Assembly (NCBI GenBank): GCA_026987025.1
Contig: JALSNJ010000023.1
Span: 1-39,057, forward strand
Source: Candidatus Aminicenantota bacterium
GTDB lineage: Bacteria > Acidobacteriota > Aminicenantia > S016-38
Direction: 5' to 3'
DNA length: 39,057 nucleotides
The position numbers were made by a program, and so were the translations under genes. A model generated the notes under the pieces. The model searched no databases. It was given only the letters and a program-made list of their open reading frames with translations, and had not been told where the DNA came from. Shown piece after piece: positions 1-9,437 of this stretch (position 1 is its first letter; every line of letters starts with the position of its first letter).

Positions 1-1
1 G

Positions 2-175
2 GGGGGGGGAGGGGGATTTGTATATCCCCATTATGCAGACTGCTGGGCACTTCAACTGGCAGGAATCCAGGGGAGGTCTCTGAACCTGGAGCTGGACGAC
101 TGCCCAGGGGGAAGGAACATGTCTAAGGTAAAGGACCTGGTGGCCAGGGCCAAAAGCCTGGCCCATTTACCTTAA
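2..175 (+). CDS. 3' end of an unidentified protein (5' truncated)
   Basis: An open frame runs from the window edge to a TAA at 173-175 and gives 57 residues. It begins with a poly-glycine stretch (GGGGGFVYPHY) and ends in a basic helix-like tail (MSKVKDLVARAK). The length without a stop, the tight spacing to the next gene and the use of AGG and CTG codons like the neighbours support a real C-terminus. I do not recognise the family. The glycine run comes from a G-rich tract at bases 1-15, which may lie at a contig end and could be inaccurate. Confidence 0.5.
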   Translation, partial: GGGGGFVYPHYADCWALQLAGIQGRSLNLELDDCPGGRNMSKVKDLVARAKSLAHLP

Positions 176-179
176 AGGT

Positions 180-207
180 TTGACTTTGGAGAGATTTTGG
201 GTTAAAT
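180..207 (+). promoter_or_regulatory. candidate promoter for the Na/Pi cotransporter gene
   Basis: TTGACT (180-185) and TTAAAT (202-207) are separated by 16 bases. The -10 box ends 9 bases before the ATG at 217, so a transcript would have almost no leader. No AGGAGG-like site lies at normal distance. The call rests on sequence match alone. Confidence 0.4.
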
Positions 208-216
208 TTTCCCCTC

Positions 217-1320
217 ATGGAAAAGGAAAGGAATTACAGATGGATTTTTGACCTCCTCCTTCTTCTGGCCTTCCTTTACCTTTTCTTCGTTTCCGTTGAA
301 CTCATAGGAGAAGGCTTTAAGTTTCTGGGCAAGGGCTTTGCCAGGAGCCTCTTTCGGGTGACCTCCAATCCCTTGGTAGGGTTGGTCATAGGAATACTGG
401 CCACCTCCATAGTTCAGAGTTCCTCCACCACTACCTCCACTGTGGTGGGAATGGTGGCAGGGGGGGTCCTGAACATACGCCATGCTATTCCTATAATAAT
501 GGGGGCCAACATAGGAACCACCATAACCAATACCATAGTTTCCTTGGCCCACATAACCAGAAGGGAGGAGTTCCGAAAGGCCTTTGCCGGAGCCACCATG
601 CACGACTTCTTCAATCTGCTCTCGGTTTCCGTGCTTCTTCCCCTGGAGGTTATATTTCACCCCTTGGAAAAAGGTGCAATCCTTCTTACCGAGGGCTTCA
701 AAGGTATAGGGGGAATGAAGGCCATAAGCCCGCTAAAGGCCATTGTAAAGCCCGCAGTGGAGCTCCTGATGGAGGCCTTCAAGGCCCTTCACCTTTCCAA
801 GGGCCTTACCTTCGTCTTGGTGGAAGTCTTTGCCCTGGCAGCCCTTATAATTTCCCTTAAATTCATGGTGGACATATTGAAGGGCATTTTCCTTCAGAAG
901 ATAGAAGGGTTCTTTGATGCCTACATTTTCAGAAACACCGGGCTGGCTTTGTTCTGGGGTTTCTTCATCACCGCCATCGTCCAGTCCAGCTCCATGACCA
1001 CCTCTTTGCTTATACCCCTGATAGCCGGAGGGATTGTTACCTTAGAGGCTGCCTTTCCCTTCACCCTGGGAGCCAATATTGGAACCACCTTCACGGCCAT
1101 AATGGCGTCCTTCGCCACCCACAACCCGGCAGCCATCACCGTGGCCTTTACCCATCTGCTTTTTAATCTTTCAGGAACCGCGATTTTCCTTCCGCTGAAG
1201 AGGCTGCCCATAGGAATGGCCAGGCTTCTGGCCGAGGTAGCCCACAAAAACAGGTGGGTTGCCTTAGTTTATGTTCTGGTGGTTTTCTTTCTTATACCCC
1301 TTGGTATAATATTCCTTTAA
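217..1320 (+). CDS. Na+/phosphate cotransporter family protein (NptA/PF02690 type)
   Basis: This 367-residue, strongly hydrophobic inner-membrane protein shows the two inverted halves of the Na/Pi cotransporter family. Each half has a QSSS motif (QSSSTTTS about residue 67 and QSSSMTTS about 253) followed by a GANIGTT motif. These motifs form the sodium and phosphate site in the family, so the likely role is Na+-driven phosphate import. Many bacterial members are 500-600 residues with a PhoU-like domain fused at the C-terminus. Here the protein stops after the second membrane half, and a PhoU-like protein is encoded 9 bases downstream. The ATG at 217 has no Shine-Dalgarno site but follows a -10-like box closely. 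Confidence 0.9.
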   Translation: MEKERNYRWIFDLLLLLAFLYLFFVSVELIGEGFKFLGKGFARSLFRVTSNPLVGLVIGILATSIVQSSSTTTSTVVGMVAGGVLNIRHAIPIIMGANIGTTITNTIVSLAHITRREEFRKAFAGATMHDFFNLLSVSVLLPLEVIFHPLEKGAILLTEGFKGIGGMKAISPLKAIVKPAVELLMEAFKALHLSKGLTFVLVEVFALAALIISLKFMVDILKGIFLQKIEGFFDAYIFRNTGLALFWGFFITAIVQSSSMTTSLLIPLIAGGIVTLEAAFPFTLGANIGTTFTAIMASFATHNPAAITVAFTHLLFNLSGTAIFLPLKRLPIGMARLLAEVAHKNRWVALVYVLVVFFLIPLGIIFL

Positions 1321-1329
1321 GGAGGGCTT

Positions 1330-1998
1330 ATGTTCAGGAAATTCTTGGAGATGCTCAGAAAAGGGGACCTGATGACCCAGGCCCTGGAGGATTCCTACAA
1401 AATGTTTGAGGAAAGCGTAAGCCTGTTTGAGACCGTAACCGAGGCTTTCTTCGGGAAGGAGTATCCCCAGGGCTTTGATGTTTACAGTGAGGATAGGAGA
1501 CTGAACAATATGGAAAGGGGGATAAGGAGAAAAATACTGGAGCACCTCTCCATAAATCCCCGCCAGGACATAGTGGGGGCTCTGGTGCTCACCACCGTTA
1601 TAGTCCACATGGAAAGGATAGGGGATTATTCCAAAAACATCCACGAGCTGGCCGCCAAGAAAAATTACACCACCGATTGCAAGTATTACAATCGCTCCGA
1701 GGTTCTGGCCCGCAAGCTCATTCCCACATGCCGCAGGGCGGTGGAGATTTACAGGAAGGGAGGGGCCGAGGAGGCCAAGTTGCTCATAGAGGAGCTTCAC
1801 GACTTAAAACAGGAGTTTGACAGAAACATTGACGAGATAATGGAAGAGAAAGAAATTACTGTAAAGAACGCCATTATCTTCTCCTTGCTTTTCAGATACC
1901 TGAAAAGGGTTACTGCCCACACCATGGATATTCTCACATCGGTATGGCAGCCCTTTGACCTTATAGACTTCTTCAGGGAGGAGTCCCCCGGCGAGTGA
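1330..1998 (+). CDS. PhoU-like domain protein
   Basis: This is a 222-residue, mostly helical cytoplasmic protein. The segment HMERIGDYSKNI (about residues 96-107) matches the E/D-rich metal-binding motif of PhoU three-helix bundles, and a second bundle-like half follows. It starts at an ATG preceded by AAGGAGGG and lies 9 bases after the Na/Pi transporter stop, so the two are co-transcribed. In many relatives this domain is the C-terminal part of the transporter, which suggests it regulates or partners that transporter. The pst genes that usually accompany classical PhoU are absent from the window. The family assignment is firm; the regulatory role is inferred from position. Confidence 0.85.
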   Translation: MFRKFLEMLRKGDLMTQALEDSYKMFEESVSLFETVTEAFFGKEYPQGFDVYSEDRRLNNMERGIRRKILEHLSINPRQDIVGALVLTTVIVHMERIGDYSKNIHELAAKKNYTTDCKYYNRSEVLARKLIPTCRRAVEIYRKGGAEEAKLLIEELHDLKQEFDRNIDEIMEEKEITVKNAIIFSLLFRYLKRVTAHTMDILTSVWQPFDLIDFFREESPGE

Positions 1999-2552
1999 GG
2001 GCCTTTAAGATTGAGGAGGTTCTAAAGAAGAGGTGGGGAGGCCTTGTGCTGGTGGTGGAGGAGGTAAAGAACCCCCATAATATATCCGCCATTTTGAGAA
2101 CCGCCGACGCTGCCGGCCTTCAGCATGTATGCATAATAGACCCCTTGGGGGAGGGTTTCCATGTGAACGAGGCAATTTCCACCGGAGCGGAGAAATGGCT
2201 TACCGTAGAAAAGCATTACTCCGCAAAGCTTTGTTTTGAGTCCCTGAGGGAGAAGGGCTTTCGCATTGCTGCCACGGCCCTGGAGGGAGCCCCTACCCCC
2301 ATTTACCAGTACGACTTTACCCGCAGGGTGGCGGTGGTTCTGGGCAACGAAAAGAGGGGGGTTAGAAAGAGCACGCTGGAAATGGCGGACGATAGGATAA
2401 TTATCCCCATGAGGGGTATGGTCCAGAGCCTTAATGTATCGGTGGCTGCGGGCATTATCCTTTTTGAAGCCATGAGGCAGCGCCTTGCCTCAGGGTTGAA
2501 GGACCCATTGCCAGAGGAAGAGGTAGAGGAGCTTCTAAGGAGGTGGAAATGA
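1995..2552 (+). CDS. trmH: SpoU/TrmH-family RNA 2'-O-methyltransferase, probably tRNA (Gm18) type
   Basis: This 185-residue SPOUT methyltransferase uses S-adenosylmethionine to methylate a ribose 2'-OH in RNA. Motif 1 is NPHNISAILRTADAAG (about 26-41), motif 2 is LGNEKRGV (about 115-122), and motif 3 is IPMRGMVQSLNVSVA (about 137-151); together they form the trefoil knot. The short basic N-terminus (FKIEEVLKKR) running straight into the catalytic domain resembles TrmH rather than the longer RlmB. The GTG start at 1995 overlaps the PhoU-like stop (GTGA), so translation is probably coupled. Target specificity (G18 of tRNA) is inferred from family resemblance. Confidence 0.85.
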   Translation: MRAFKIEEVLKKRWGGLVLVVEEVKNPHNISAILRTADAAGLQHVCIIDPLGEGFHVNEAISTGAEKWLTVEKHYSAKLCFESLREKGFRIAATALEGAPTPIYQYDFTRRVAVVLGNEKRGVRKSTLEMADDRIIIPMRGMVQSLNVSVAAGIILFEAMRQRLASGLKDPLPEEEVEELLRRWK

Positions 2553-3391
2553 AGATCTGCGGGTTTACCATAGTGAGAAACGGGGTTAAATTTGATTATC
2601 CCTTTGTGGAATCTTTAATGTCCCTGCTCCCCATAGTGGACAGGCTGGTGGTGAATTATGGAAAAAGCGAGGACAATACCCTGGAGGTCTTGAGGAGCAT
2701 CGCAGACCCCAGGCTGGAGATAGTGGAAAGGGAATGGGATATGAGCATGAGGGAGGGGGGCAGACTCCTCTCCTTTGAGACCAATAAAGCCCTGGAGCGG
2801 TGCCGGGGAGATTGGGGGTTTTACCTTCAGGCGGATGAGGTTCTTCATCCTGAGGAATACGAGCTAATTCTGACCGACCTGCAAAGGGCGGAAAAAATGG
2901 GTCTGGAGGCGGTTTCCTTTCGCTACATCCATTTTGAAGCCACCTATGACCTTTACAACCCCTTCAGGTACAGACGAGAAATAAGGGCTGTAAAGCTGGG
3001 AAGGGGAATAATATCATGGGGAGATGCGGCCACCTTCAGAAAGGAGGATGGGTCCAGGCCCAGGACCCTGAGGTCCAGGGCCCATATATATCACTACGGA
3101 TGGGTTAAGAGCCCGGAGGTTATGCTGGAAAAGAGAAGGGAATTTGAGAAGCTTTATCACGATGATTCCTATGTGGAGAAGAAGTACAGGGAGAAGCTAA
3201 GGTATGAGTTTCCCAACCTGCCCGTTTTGAGAAGATTTAAGGGCACACATCCTCCGGTAATGGAGGAAAGGATAAGGAAGTCCAACTGGAAAATAGAAAT
3301 GCCCGGGCTTCGCCTTCCTATCTTTCTTCATCCCAGGACCTATTACATTCTCCTTCACAAATGGGGGATTTTGAAGGGAGACTGGTCCTGA
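2549..3391 (+). CDS. glycosyltransferase family 2-like protein
   Basis: This 280-residue protein begins with an MKICGFTIVRN strand and loop. It then has a Rossmann-like pattern with an LQADEVLHPEE segment at about residue 91, where GT-A enzymes bind metal and nucleotide sugar (usually D-A-D-E). This pattern is typical of family 2 glycosyltransferases; donor and acceptor are unknown. The ATG at 2549 overlaps the previous stop (ATGA) and has AAGGAGG six bases upstream. I prefer it to the GTG at 2543, which lies within that ribosome-binding site. The last 74 bases overlap the 3' end of the convergent gene on the other strand. Confidence 0.75.
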   Translation: MKICGFTIVRNGVKFDYPFVESLMSLLPIVDRLVVNYGKSEDNTLEVLRSIADPRLEIVEREWDMSMREGGRLLSFETNKALERCRGDWGFYLQADEVLHPEEYELILTDLQRAEKMGLEAVSFRYIHFEATYDLYNPFRYRREIRAVKLGRGIISWGDAATFRKEDGSRPRTLRSRAHIYHYGWVKSPEVMLEKRREFEKLYHDDSYVEKKYREKLRYEFPNLPVLRRFKGTHPPVMEERIRKSNWKIEMPGLRLPIFLHPRTYYILLHKWGILKGDWS

Positions 3392-3770
3392 GAAGGCGGA
3401 AACCTTCCCTCTCCAGCTCCCGGTCCCTCCATTTGATGTAGTTTTTCCTCCCGGTGCCGAAGCGGTCCAGGGTGAATTTTTTAAGGCTCAGGAGCTTTCC
3501 CGCCAGGCCCCTGGCGAAATCCTCGTCTATTCCCAGTTTCTCGGCCCTTTGTAGGGTTTCCCGGGGGATTTTCTTTACCAGAAGCCCATACCTTCTTACC
3601 ACCAGCCTGGAGGCGGTTATCTCCCGGGCTGCCTCCTCCAGGGAGGTCTTTTTCGGGATAAGCCCCATTTCTCTGGCCCATTTTACCTCCAAAAGGGTTA
3701 CGGGGCCCAAGGAGGATGTGGCTATGATGGTTTCCTCCAGGAGGAATAGGATAAGGGTCAGTAGCTTCAT
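3318..3770 (-). CDS. small exported protein, possibly SurA N-domain-like, downstream of tamA
   Basis: This 150-residue protein has a short hydrophobic N-terminus (MKLLTLILFLL) followed by a pattern resembling the SurA N-terminal chaperone domain. It shows EETIIATSSLGPVTLLEVKWA, then helices rich in Lys, Arg and Glu, then FTLDRFG. No PPIase domain follows. The ATG overlaps the stop of the TamA-like gene (ATGA), so it is the last gene of the leftward operon. A periplasmic chaperone beside outer-membrane assembly genes would make sense, but this assignment rests on weak pattern matching and position. It could equally be an unrelated small exported protein. Its 3' end overlaps the glycosyltransferase gene by 74 bases. 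Confidence 0.65.
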   Translation of the reverse strand: MKLLTLILFLLEETIIATSSLGPVTLLEVKWAREMGLIPKKTSLEEAAREITASRLVVRRYGLLVKKIPRETLQRAEKLGIDEDFARGLAGKLLSLKKFTLDRFGTGRKNYIKWRDRELEREGFRLLRTSLPSKSPICEGECNRSWDEER

Positions 3771-6313
3771 AGTATTTCTCCCAGGGAGATGAAGAATTTT
3801 ATCCTGCCCCCATAAGAGGGCCTGGGATTATAACCGGCCTCCAGCCTTATGGGGCCGAAGGGGGTGATATATCTGAGGCCTACCCCCACGGCGTTTTCCC
3901 AGCTTTTCAGGGATAGTTCGTGCATGAACCTCGTAACCTCGCCGCCGTCGTAGAAAAATATAAGCGAAAAATCCGAGAGGAGTTTTATTCTGTATTCAAG
4001 GTTAACTATGGCCAGCCCCATTCCTCCTAAGGGCATTCCCGTGGCCGGGCTGGTGGGGGATAGCCTGTCAAGGCTCTCTCCCCTGAAGCTCATGGGGCCT
4101 CCAGCGAAGAACCTTTCGCTTATGGGGAGGTTCCCCTTGGCCAGGCCCAGTTTAGCCCCGGCCGCAAAAAGGTTTCCCCTGAGCGGTTTGAAAATCTGGA
4201 GGTGAAAATAGGTCTTGGCTCCGTCCACGCTGGTCCCCAGAACGGAGAAGTATTTTTCTAAGGAGGCGGAGAAAAACCATCCCCTGGAAGGGTTTATAGG
4301 GTCGTCCCTCCTGTCCAGGGCATAGGAATAGGTCAGGGAGGTTATGTAGGAGGGGAAAAATTCCCTGTCCACCTCCGATGGGGGAACCAGAAGGTCAAAG
4401 AGTTCAACCCTGCTTATCCTGAGCGAGACCTGGTCCCAGCCTTCTTCCCTTTCCCTGAAAAGTGAAAGGAAGAGGGAGGAAGTTTCGTAACTGTAGCTCA
4501 CCATATTTCCCCTTTCGTAAACAGCGGTGGAGCGGAAATCCCAGTCCGATACCAGGCGGGGGGTTTCCGAGGTCAATCCCACCACCCTCTGACTACCTCC
4601 CAGAAGCATGCTGGCGTTTATGAACATGGGGGCCACCAGAAGGTTTCTGGCCGAAAGCTCCAGAGAAAGTCTTGGTCCTCCCCTGCTTTCCCATCCCACT
4701 CCGAAGGAGTAAAGGTAGGAGGGGAGTTGCTCCGCCCTTACTATCAGGTCCATGTGGCGGCTGTCCCATATGTTTTCCCGAATCTCCAGGCGGGTGAAAA
4801 GCCCCATGACCTCCAGCTTTAGCCTCCCCTCGTCTTCCAGAAGACCGTTCACCGGCTGGCCTTCTTTGAAGGGCAGGAGTTTTTTTATAACCCTTTTCCC
4901 CCTGGCGGTGGCTGAACCCAGAATTACAAAGAGGGATAGAGAAGGTCTTACGCCTTCCCTTATGCTGAACTGCACATCCGCCCGGTTTCCCCTGAAGACG
5001 GTTTTGTAGGAAACCTCAAACTTCCTGAAACCTTTTTCTAAGTAAAGGTTTCTTATCCTCTGGGCGGCCTGGTAAACGAAAAGATTGTAGTAGGGCATTC
5101 CCTGCTTTAGACCACAAACCCCGGAGATTTCCTTTAAACTTATTCTTTCGTTTCCGCGGAAGGTGAGTTTTCCTATGAGGAATCTTTTCCCCTCATTAAT
5201 TTTTATAACAACCCCTTCCCGGTGAACCTCCCAGTTTATGGACACATCCCTGAAGCCTTCCCTTAAGTATTTTTCCCTGAGGTCCACCAGGCTCTCCCGT
5301 AGCCTTTCCAGGTTTATCCCTTGAAAGAGTCCTGGCTTTCCCCTCAGGGTTTTTAGGATCTCTTCCTTAGAGAAATGCTGGTTTCCCTCCACCAGAATTT
5401 TTCTTCCCTCCAATTTACCCAACCCCTCCAGCCTGTAGACCACCTCCACTAAGTCCGGATATTCGTTGACCTCTGCGGATATGTTTTTCACATACATTCC
5501 TTTCCGGAGAAGATATTCCTTCAGGGCAGTCTTTCCTTCGTAAAGGGACCACTCCTTGGAGTAGTTCTTTGACCAATAGGGAAGAAGCACCCTGGCCGGT
5601 ACCGGGGCTCCCCGAATTTTTATGGAAAATTTTTTCCCTTTGCTTATCGTTATATTAATTTCCACACCATCTCTATGGACCTTTTCCTGCCGGTCCAGCC
5701 TGGCCCTGAGGAAACCCCTTTTTTTAAGGCTTTCCATAGCCCTTTTCAGGGCCTGCTGTAACTTTTTTCTGGAGTAAAATTCCCCGCAGGAAAGGCCGTA
5801 AAACTTCCTTACGGGTTTTAAGTTCACCGATATGGACTTTATTTTGAACCTGGGTCCTGGATTGAAATAGAGGAACAGGGAGGAATCCTTCACTTCGTAA
5901 GTTAATTTTGCAAGAAAATAACCGTTTTCCCTCAGGTATTTTTTCTGTCTTTTTATCTCCCGGATTATGTCTTCGGATTCCAGATAATCTCCCTTCCTTA
6001 TGTAAAGGAAGGAAGGGTAGTGATATTTTACAGGGTTGACCACGACGATGTTCTTCAGGACTTTTTTGGGGAAGGCTTTAAACTCCAGTATTATTCCCTT
6101 CTTTCCCCTTCTTTTTTCCACGGTAATGTTCCTGAATATCCCGGTGGCGTAGGCTCTTTTTACCGAGAGGTAAACCTTCCAGGGGGAAAAGGGCTCCCCC
6201 TCCTTTATCAGTAGAAAGGGCCTCAATTCTCTCCCCGCCTTTATCCTTTCTACCCTTGTTTCAGCGGATAGAAGGGTAGTAAATAATGTCAAGTATATAA
6301 TTGTCCGTTTCAT
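3767..6313 (-). CDS. tamA: Omp85-family outer membrane assembly protein (BamA/TamA-like)
   Basis: This 848-residue protein has a short signal peptide (about 1-18), several POTRA-like repeats (to about 530), and a 16-strand-type barrel (about 533-848). Barrel hallmarks are RDDPINPSRGW (about 670-680), and FFAGGPMSFRGES (about 735-747), which contains the R-G of the Omp85 lid loop. Near the end ITPFGPIRLEAGY precedes the last strands. The chain ends SLGEIL rather than in the usual Phe. It follows directly on the TamB-like gene, so TamA is more likely than BamA: together they would insert or assemble outer-membrane proteins or move lipids. The start at 6313 lies inside the TamB-like gene (53-base overlap) and is chosen because it gives a signal peptide. 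The TamA/BamA distinction is inferred from context. Confidence 0.85.
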   Translation of the reverse strand: MKRTIIYLTLFTTLLSAETRVERIKAGRELRPFLLIKEGEPFSPWKVYLSVKRAYATGIFRNITVEKRRGKKGIILEFKAFPKKVLKNIVVVNPVKYHYPSFLYIRKGDYLESEDIIREIKRQKKYLRENGYFLAKLTYEVKDSSLFLYFNPGPRFKIKSISVNLKPVRKFYGLSCGEFYSRKKLQQALKRAMESLKKRGFLRARLDRQEKVHRDGVEINITISKGKKFSIKIRGAPVPARVLLPYWSKNYSKEWSLYEGKTALKEYLLRKGMYVKNISAEVNEYPDLVEVVYRLEGLGKLEGRKILVEGNQHFSKEEILKTLRGKPGLFQGINLERLRESLVDLREKYLREGFRDVSINWEVHREGVVIKINEGKRFLIGKLTFRGNERISLKEISGVCGLKQGMPYYNLFVYQAAQRIRNLYLEKGFRKFEVSYKTVFRGNRADVQFSIREGVRPSLSLFVILGSATARGKRVIKKLLPFKEGQPVNGLLEDEGRLKLEVMGLFTRLEIRENIWDSRHMDLIVRAEQLPSYLYSFGVGWESRGGPRLSLELSARNLLVAPMFINASMLLGGSQRVVGLTSETPRLVSDWDFRSTAVYERGNMVSYSYETSSLFLSLFREREEGWDQVSLRISRVELFDLLVPPSEVDREFFPSYITSLTYSYALDRRDDPINPSRGWFFSASLEKYFSVLGTSVDGAKTYFHLQIFKPLRGNLFAAGAKLGLAKGNLPISERFFAGGPMSFRGESLDRLSPTSPATGMPLGGMGLAIVNLEYRIKLLSDFSLIFFYDGGEVTRFMHELSLKSWENAVGVGLRYITPFGPIRLEAGYNPRPSYGGRIKFFISLGEIL

Positions 6314-9300
6314 CCTTCGTCAAAACCAAGGAAACGCTGGGATTTATTTTAAATTCAAGAATTATTATCCCCTTTTTTGAGCCGGAAAGGTCCGTGGAAT
6401 AAACCACGGTGAGCTTCTCACCTACCCGTTTCTCTGCGGTAAGGCGGGCAGAGGTGAGGGAAGTGCCCCTCACAAGGTTAGGGCTTATGGATAGGCGGGA
6501 AAGGCCCAGAAAGGACCTGGCCCTCTTTCCTATTCTCGTGGATAAAACCTGGGATATCAGGGAGGAAGAGGTGATCTGGGCGGAGAATCCCTTGGATATT
6601 CCCCTCCTGAAGCTTTCCCCCAGAGCCAGGAGGCTGAAGAGCTCGTGGGTGGGCAATGGGGGAGAGCTGGAAAGGGAGACATGTAGGTGAGATAAGAGCC
6701 CCTGGATTTTCATGTTTACCCTATAGTGTTTTATCAGGGCTTCTGCCTCCACATCTATGTAGGGGTCAAACTCCAGGCCAGGGCTCAGGTATATCTTTCC
6801 TTCCTTAACCGTAAACCTCCTCTCGCTTACCCAGATAAACCCTTCGCTCAGTTTCACTATTCCGCTCATCATGGGTTCAACCACCGGGCCCATCAGGGTT
6901 ATGTCAGGGAAAAGGATAAGGTTACCCCAGGAGTTCTTAAGCCTTATACCTTCCTTGGAGGTTATGTTCAATCGGAGAAATATGCGGTTTATCCAGGGGG
7001 GTAGGGGACCGGCGGGCCTGGAGGAAAACTCTAAGGGTTGTTCAAACTCCCTTTCCCATTTTCCGGAATTGAGAATAAGGTCTCCCCCTATATTTATCCT
7101 TTCGCCCTTGCTTCTCAGGTAAAGGCTGGCAGAGCCCTTTGCCTCCACGCCTCTGAAGGGGTAAAGTTCGCAGTCCTTGAGAGAAAAGGTAGCATCTATT
7201 TTTAAAGGGGAAGAAAACTCCACCCTTCCCTCTCCCCTTACCCTTCCTCCTCCCAGGCTCCCCCTCAGGATTTTAAAGTTGAGCTTCCTGCCCTGGAGCT
7301 CGGCCATGAGGGCGAAGTTTTCCACAGGCTGAGGATAGGAAAGGAGGGTGAGAACAGGTCCCTTCCCTTCCATTTTCAGTTTATAGTTGAAATTCTTTTC
7401 CCTCCACGAAAAATTCCCGTTCAGAGTTAATTCCATCTGGCTCCCGGCCCATGGAAGAAGTTCCCCGGCCCTGGGACAGTTTCCGGACATGCTCCCTTCT
7501 ATTGTTTCCTTCCCTTTTCCTTCAAGGGTCATTTTGCATGAGGCCTTGCCCTGCAGGGAGGCGCTGGCAAACACCCTTTGTTCCCCTTCCGGGGAGATGT
7601 GATAAGTTCCCGCCAATGCAAGACTTCCCTTTTCGTCCCCGGGATATCCGAACCTTTCCACCCTCACGGAAAGGGTGGTGTTGACCTCTTCCCCGCGGCT
7701 CTGGCTGATTATGCTGGCGAAGCCCGTTCCGGTAAGGCTATCGCTAAGGGCCCCAACCTGGAAGCCCTCCACGGAAATTCTGAGTCGGGAACTTTCCGGT
7801 CCTGACCTCACCGTTCCCCTGAAAATCCCCCTGTAGATTTTCCCGTAAAAATCCGCGCTGAAGTCTTCCCCCTCCAGGGTGTAATTACCCTTCCCGGAAA
7901 AGGGAAAAAGGCCGAAAACCTTCCCGCGGATCAGTTCCGCCCTTCCCTCTATTACAGGGATTTTTCCCTTTAACCTGAGCTCGCCCCAGGTCTTTACCTT
8001 TCCTGTGATTTCGGTCTCCACATCCGCCGCTCTGAGGAGATCTTCCATCATGGCCCATCCCGAAAAACCTATCTTCAGCCTTTCCCCGGGCCCTTCTCCT
8101 CTGAAATTTCCTTCTCCCCGGCTCCATCTAAACCCTCCTTCCACTTTGAAATTACGGGAACTGTCCTGCCACCGTATTCGGAGGTTTTTAAGAAAGTAAT
8201 TGTAAGCCCTGCCCTTCTGAAGTAGAAATTCTCCGCTCCCCCGGTATTGTTTCCCTGAAAAAGTATAGTTCAGGTTCAGGTGTGCAGTTCCCTCTACGGC
8301 GGGCTGGAAAAGCTCATCCCCTACGAAGTATTTATAGACCCTTCCAGCTTCCTTCACGAAGAGGGAGGCGTCCCTGGTGAAAGCGTTTATTTTCAGCGCC
8401 GCCCGGGTTCCTTCCTGTCTATATTCAAAATTTAAAATTTGCCCCTCAAAGGAAAGTTCCGATGCAGAGATGTGAAGCGCATTTTTTCCGTAGTCAAGGA
8501 CAATTTTTCCTGCATCTTTCTGGGCCAGGGCCAGCTTTATTGTCCTGCCCCTCCACCTTCCCTCGCCGTGGAAGTTTAAATCGGGTTTAAGGGGAAAGCC
8601 CAGAATATCGGCTAAAAGCCTCCACCTCAGGGAGGCCACCCTGAACTTCTCCCCCTTTCCAAGGATGAGGTCTCCTTCCGGCGTTTCTATTTTCCAGGAA
8701 AGTTCCTTTCCACTTCTCAACTGGAAGGACACCTTCTTCAACCTTCCTTTGTATATTCTGAGGTTCCTCCCCTCCCCGTAAACCTCTAAAATTCCCTCCT
8801 TAATACTTCCCCGTCCCCTGAGACTTCCACTTGTCCAGGGGACCACCTTTCCCGGCTCCGCCGAGAAGCTGAAGGTGAGAAGCTGTCCCCTTTCCCTCGC
8901 CCTTAGCCTTAACCCTCTGGCATTAAACTCCGCCTCCTTTATTTTTCCCTCTTCAGATAGGATGAGAAGGAGAAGGCCCTCCAGCTTTATTCCCTTCCAG
9001 CCGAGCTTTGCTTTGCCCGAGCTGAGCTTCAAGGTCCCTTCCGTGTAATTCAATGTGGAGGCCTCGGATAAAAGGGTGAAGTCCCCGACGCTGGCCTTTA
9101 TTTTTACATTCTTCAACTCTGCGTACCGAAGCAACGGGGGTATTTTGAGCCTGGAGGTTCCTTCTTTTCCGGTTAAAAGAAGCTCTCCGTCCTTTCCCAC
9201 CACATTTATAAATAGCCTGGGGAATGCCGGGATGATGATAAAATTCAGCTCTTTGAAGCTGAAGTTTTTTCCCCGATAGTCCAGGACCCTTATGCGGGAA

Positions 9301-9437
9301 AACCCTTCCTCAGCGTAGGCAAATGTGCCGGCCTGGCTTAGAGCTCCGGTTATTTCCAGAAAGAAAAAATGCCTCAAACCCAGGGGGACCAACAACAGGG
9401 TCAGGAGAAGGAGAAGGGTCCCCGGGAGTTTTCTCAT
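6261..9437 (-). CDS. tamB: TamB-like (DUF490/AsmA-like) translocation and assembly protein
   Basis: This 1058-residue protein has one N-terminal membrane anchor (about 4-22, [17 protein letters not shown]). A very long, repetitive beta-rich body follows, with many alternating K/R/E strands and glycines, as in the periplasm-spanning beta-taco of TamB. The C-terminal region ([22 protein letters not shown], then [21 protein letters not shown]) matches the conserved TamB domain that meets the TamA partner. It is in the inner membrane and reaches to the outer membrane. The ATG overlaps the transaldolase stop (ATGA). It is shorter than E. coli TamB (about 1260 residues), within the family's range. 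Similarity is mainly in the C-terminal domain. Confidence 0.85.
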   Translation of the reverse strand: MRKLPGTLLLLLTLLLVPLGLRHFFFLEITGALSQAGTFAYAEEGFSRIRVLDYRGKNFSFKELNFIIIPAFPRLFINVVGKDGELLLTGKEGTSRLKIPPLLRYAELKNVKIKASVGDFTLLSEASTLNYTEGTLKLSSGKAKLGWKGIKLEGLLLLILSEEGKIKEAEFNARGLRLRARERGQLLTFSFSAEPGKVVPWTSGSLRGRGSIKEGILEVYGEGRNLRIYKGRLKKVSFQLRSGKELSWKIETPEGDLILGKGEKFRVASLRWRLLADILGFPLKPDLNFHGEGRWRGRTIKLALAQKDAGKIVLDYGKNALHISASELSFEGQILNFEYRQEGTRAALKINAFTRDASLFVKEAGRVYKYFVGDELFQPAVEGTAHLNLNYTFSGKQYRGSGEFLLQKGRAYNYFLKNLRIRWQDSSRNFKVEGGFRWSRGEGNFRGEGPGERLKIGFSGWAMMEDLLRAADVETEITGKVKTWGELRLKGKIPVIEGRAELIRGKVFGLFPFSGKGNYTLEGEDFSADFYGKIYRGIFRGTVRSGPESSRLRISVEGFQVGALSDSLTGTGFASIISQSRGEEVNTTLSVRVERFGYPGDEKGSLALAGTYHISPEGEQRVFASASLQGKASCKMTLEGKGKETIEGSMSGNCPRAGELLPWAGSQMELTLNGNFSWREKNFNYKLKMEGKGPVLTLLSYPQPVENFALMAELQGRKLNFKILRGSLGGGRVRGEGRVEFSSPLKIDATFSLKDCELYPFRGVEAKGSASLYLRSKGERINIGGDLILNSGKWEREFEQPLEFSSRPAGPLPPWINRIFLRLNITSKEGIRLKNSWGNLILFPDITLMGPVVEPMMSGIVKLSEGFIWVSERRFTVKEGKIYLSPGLEFDPYIDVEAEALIKHYRVNMKIQGLLSHLHVSLSSSPPLPTHELFSLLALGESFRRGISKGFSAQITSSSLISQVLSTRIGKRARSFLGLSRLSISPNLVRGTSLTSARLTAEKRVGEKLTVVYSTDLSGSKKGIIILEFKINPSVSLVLTKDETDNYILDIIYYPSIR

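Noticed and set aside
1-15. Poly-G tract as a regulatory or phase-variable repeat
   Set aside because: It is at the very edge of the window and lies in an open reading frame as glycine codons; end-of-contig error is as likely as biology.
921-1247. Long open frames on the strand opposite real genes, such as 921-1247 (-), 14344-15378 (-), 24341-25582 (-) and 31728-32441 (+)
   Set aside because: They lie wholly within well-identified genes, have no ribosome sites, and read as biased low-quality protein; they arise because stop codons are rare in this codon usage.
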